Assembly: GCA_016744555.1 (NCBI GenBank) | Contig: JADGED010000112.1 | Location: forward strand, 1 to 8,170 | Length of the DNA stretch: 8,170 nt | Source: Desulfuromonadaceae bacterium | GTDB lineage: Bacteria; Desulfobacterota; Desulfuromonadia; Desulfuromonadales; Geopsychrobacteraceae | Direction: 5' to 3' | Shown here: positions 6,140 to 8,170 of the stretch, in pieces | Numbering within the stretch: position 1 is the stretch's first letter | Layout of the letters: each line of letters begins with the position of its first letter | Made by a program: the position numbers and the translations under genes | Notes under the pieces: model-generated | Told to the model about the DNA's origin: nothing | What the model saw: only the letters and a program-made list of their open reading frames with translations | Databases searched by the model: none

Positions 6140-7423
6140 ATGGGTAAGACATTAGCAGAAAAAATATTTGCCAGCCATCTTCGTGATGAGCCGTTTACAG
6201 GGGCGAAGGTTCTAAATTTGGATCGGGTTTTATGCCACGAGATTACCACTCCGGTGGCGATAGCAGATCTGGTTTGGCGTGAAAAAGATCGGGTTTTTGA
6301 TCGTGATAAGCTTAAAGTAGTTATTGATCATGTTACCCCTTCCAAAGATACTAAAACTGCCACGCAGGCAAAAATTCTTCGTGATTGGGCAAGACGGCAT
6401 GAAATCCCCGATTTCTTTGATATTGGGCGCAATGGTGTTTGTCATGCGATCTTCCCAGAAAAGGGATTTATTCGCCCCGGCTTTACCGTCATTATGGGCG
6501 ATAGTCACACCTGTACTCACGGCGCTTTCGGTGCTTTTGCTGCTGGTGTAGGAACTACCGACCTAGAAGTTGGAATCCTCAAAGGGGTTTGTGCATTCCG
6601 TGAACCGCAGACGTTGCGGGTAAATCTCAATGGTAGTTTGCCTGCTGGCGTTTACGCTAAGGATGTTATCCTGCACGTGATCGGTCAGTTGGGTGTAAAT
6701 GGCGCTACTGATAGAGTGGTAGAGTTCCGTGGTGAAGTTGTCGATGCCATGAATATGGATGCCCGGATGACCCTCTGTAATATGGCTGTTGAAGCCGGTG
6801 GTACCTCTGGGGTGTGTATGCCAGATATGACCACCGTCGATTACCTTTGGGAATTCATCAAAGATGAGTTTACCGATAAGGCTGCTGCTCTTGCCGATTA
6901 TAGCCAGTGGGTTTCTGATGCTGATGCTGTTTACGCATCTGTTCTCGATATAGATGTTTCCAATCTTACGCCAATGATTACTTATGGTTATAAGCCAGAT
7001 TGTGTTAAGCCGGTAGCTGAGTTGGCTGGAACCAAGGTTGATCAGGTTTATATTGGTAGCTGTACAAATGGTCGGCTTGAAGATTTACGTCAAGCTGCAG
7101 CCGTACTCAAGGGTAAGGTTATTGCCGATTCGGTGCGGGGTATTGTCTCTCCGGCTACACCGAAGATTTTTCAAGATGCATTGGCCGAAGGGATTATTCA
7201 GGTATTTATGGACTCCGGTTTCTGCGTTACCAATCCAACTTGTGGTGCCTGCCTCGGTATGAGTAATGGGGTTTTGGCCGAAGGTGAAGTTGCTGCCTCG
7301 ACCACCAACCGTAACTTCAATGGGCGTATGGGTAAGGGTGGCATGGTTCACCTCATGAGTCCAGAATCTGCAGCGGCAACGGCACTTACTGGCGTTATCA
7401 CCGAAGCGAGCTCACTTAAGTAA
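6140..7423 (+). CDS. leuC: 3-isopropylmalate dehydratase large subunit
   Basis: Large subunit of isopropylmalate isomerase, converting 2-isopropylmalate to 3-isopropylmalate through a [4Fe-4S] centre. The 427 residues fit the shorter archaeal/clostridial LeuC-homoaconitase group rather than the ~466-residue enterobacterial form. Cluster ligands are C308 (GSCTNGR) and C368 and C371 (PTCGACLGM). Aconitase-family VIDHVTPSKD (61-70) and GDSHTCTHGAFGAFAAGVGTTD (120-141) are present. ATG 6140 is chosen because AGGAG (6130-6134) precedes it and MGKTLAEKI is the normal family start; an in-frame TTG at 6098 would add 14 unconserved residues containing that ribosome site. Related homoaconitases cannot be excluded from sequence alone, but the leuA and leuD neighbours support the leucine role. 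Confidence 0.95.
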   Translation: MGKTLAEKIFASHLRDEPFTGAKVLNLDRVLCHEITTPVAIADLVWREKDRVFDRDKLKVVIDHVTPSKDTKTATQAKILRDWARRHEIPDFFDIGRNGVCHAIFPEKGFIRPGFTVIMGDSHTCTHGAFGAFAAGVGTTDLEVGILKGVCAFREPQTLRVNLNGSLPAGVYAKDVILHVIGQLGVNGATDRVVEFRGEVVDAMNMDARMTLCNMAVEAGGTSGVCMPDMTTVDYLWEFIKDEFTDKAAALADYSQWVSDADAVYASVLDIDVSNLTPMITYGYKPDCVKPVAELAGTKVDQVYIGSCTNGRLEDLRQAAAVLKGKVIADSVRGIVSPATPKIFQDALAEGIIQVFMDSGFCVTNPTCGACLGMSNGVLAEGEVAASTTNRNFNGRMGKGGMVHLMSPESAAATALTGVITEASSLK

Positions 7424-7461
7424 TCAAGATTCGTTTTTACGAGACTATCAGGAGTAGTAGA

Positions 7462-7992
7462 ATGCAGAAAAAATTTGGAGGATCGGCAATATTTCTTGAT
7501 CGATCCGATATTAATACAGACGAGATTATTCCGGCTAAGTATCTTACCGAGGTGACCAAAGAGGCGCTCAAGCCCTACATCCTCGAAGACCTTAAAATTG
7601 ACGGTTTTGATCCTAAAAGTGATGAACTAAAAAAAGCAACTGTGGTTGTCACTCGTGAAAACTTCGGTTGTGGGTCGTCCCGTGAGCACGCACCATGGGT
7701 ATTTGAAGTTAACGATGTGCATACTGTTATCGCCGAGAGCTATGCTCGGATTTTCCGTCAAAACATGTTTAACGGCGGTATGTTGGCGATTGAACTACCT
7801 AAAGGTGATATCGATCAGTTGATCGCTTTGCAGCAGCAAGGTGAGGTTGATATTGATGTTGATCTCCCTGCTGGGGTTTTGACAGCTAAGGCTGGTAGTG
7901 AGAATAAGCAGTTTAGTTTTGAAATTAGCGAGTTTGACAAGGCATTGGTTGAAGCCGGCGGCTGGGTTGAATTTGCCGACGCTCGTTATTAA
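7462..7992 (+). CDS. leuD: 3-isopropylmalate dehydratase small subunit
   Basis: Small (swivel-domain) subunit that joins LeuC to form the active isopropylmalate isomerase. 176 residues, slightly longer than the common ~165 of the two-subunit short type. Visible motifs are DRSDINTDEIIPAKYL (13-28) and the substrate-binding loop GCGSSREHAPW (69-79), then ESYARIFRQNMFNGG. The YLTE stretch after IIPAK lies in the region linked to substrate choice in this family, so a broader substrate range is possible but not shown. ATG 7462 has AGGAG at 7450-7454, seven bases upstream. It is the last gene of the leu transcript in this window; leuB, the next pathway step, does not follow before the terminator. 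Confidence 0.95.
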   Translation: MQKKFGGSAIFLDRSDINTDEIIPAKYLTEVTKEALKPYILEDLKIDGFDPKSDELKKATVVVTRENFGCGSSREHAPWVFEVNDVHTVIAESYARIFRQNMFNGGMLAIELPKGDIDQLIALQQQGEVDIDVDLPAGVLTAKAGSENKQFSFEISEFDKALVEAGGWVEFADARY

Positions 7993-8016
7993 ACTAAAAA
8001 ATAAATAATTTGTGTG

Positions 8017-8059
8017 AAAAGGGTCGGGAGCTGTCGCTTCCGGCCCTTTTGCGTTTTTT
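8017..8059 (+). terminator. Intrinsic terminator after leuD
   Basis: Bases 8017-8031 pair with 8036-8050 (15 pairs, two of them G-U, loop TGTC). The stem has an A-rich left foot and a T-rich right foot, and is followed by GCG and six T (8054-8059). It lies 25 bases after the leuD stop and closes the leu operon. The A/T feet could also let it act on a transcript from the opposite strand. Confidence 0.93.
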
Positions 8060-8139
8060 GCTTGTTGTTTTTGGTTGGCGTTTGAATTGCTTATGTGAAC
8101 GTGTCGTTTTCTAACTTTCTTGTCGTAGGTAAAAAGCTA

Positions 8140-8167
8140 TTGACAACCATTTAGGTAATAGTATATG
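8140..8167 (+). promoter_or_regulatory. Probable promoter for the next gene to the right
   Basis: A perfect TTGACA (8140-8145) is followed after 16 bases by TATATG (8162-8167), or after 18 bases by TATGTT (8164-8169); each matches the -10 consensus at 4 of 6. It sits downstream of the leuD terminator and points rightward, so it should drive a gene beyond the window. The 80 bases between the terminator and this site hold nothing else I can identify. Confidence 0.5.
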
Positions 8168-8170
8168 TTC

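Overview
The window is one strand-uniform block of central metabolism from a low-to-mid GC bacterium. All genes are on the + strand. It carries the start of branched-chain amino acid synthesis (ilvB, ilvN), a two-gene phosphatidylethanolamine module (psd, pssA), and the leucine branch (leuA, leuC, leuD). A tRNA-sensing T-box leader, strong AGGAG-type ribosome binding sites and U-tract intrinsic terminators point to Bacillota. The short Psd, the two-subunit LeuC/LeuD and the PE genes would fit a clostridial or Negativicutes-type genome. That narrower placement is an inference and is not proven here.

Layout: 1-119 is the tail of an unidentified upstream gene, followed by two hairpins (121-139 and 148-195) that probably end its transcript. 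A 157-base leader without a clear promoter precedes ilvB. ilvB, ilvN, psd and pssA follow closely; psd and pssA overlap by four bases, so this looks like one transcript. After pssA there is a new promoter (4100-4128) and a complete T-box riboswitch with a CUC (leucine) specifier, an antiterminator and a terminator (about 4140-4396). Next comes an unusually long 130-base spacer that can form its own long-range stem. Then come leuA, leuC and leuD, closed by a strong terminator at 8017-8059. A probable promoter for the next gene lies at the right edge.

Function: IlvB/IlvN make acetolactate or acetohydroxybutyrate, with valine-type feedback predicted from conserved residues in IlvN. LeuA, LeuC and LeuD convert 2-ketoisovalerate plus acetyl-CoA to 3-isopropylmalate. 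ilvC, ilvD, leuB and ilvE are not in the window. PssA and Psd make phosphatidylserine and decarboxylate it to phosphatidylethanolamine. The leucine branch has its own control by uncharged tRNA-Leu, separate from the upstream ilvBN-psd-pssA unit.

I found no mobile element, CRISPR array, phage gene or defence system. The genes are well-known families. The points most worth a second look are non-coding: the structured spacer between the T-box and leuA (with a possible 26-codon ORF), the ilvB leader, and the placing of lipid genes inside an amino acid locus.
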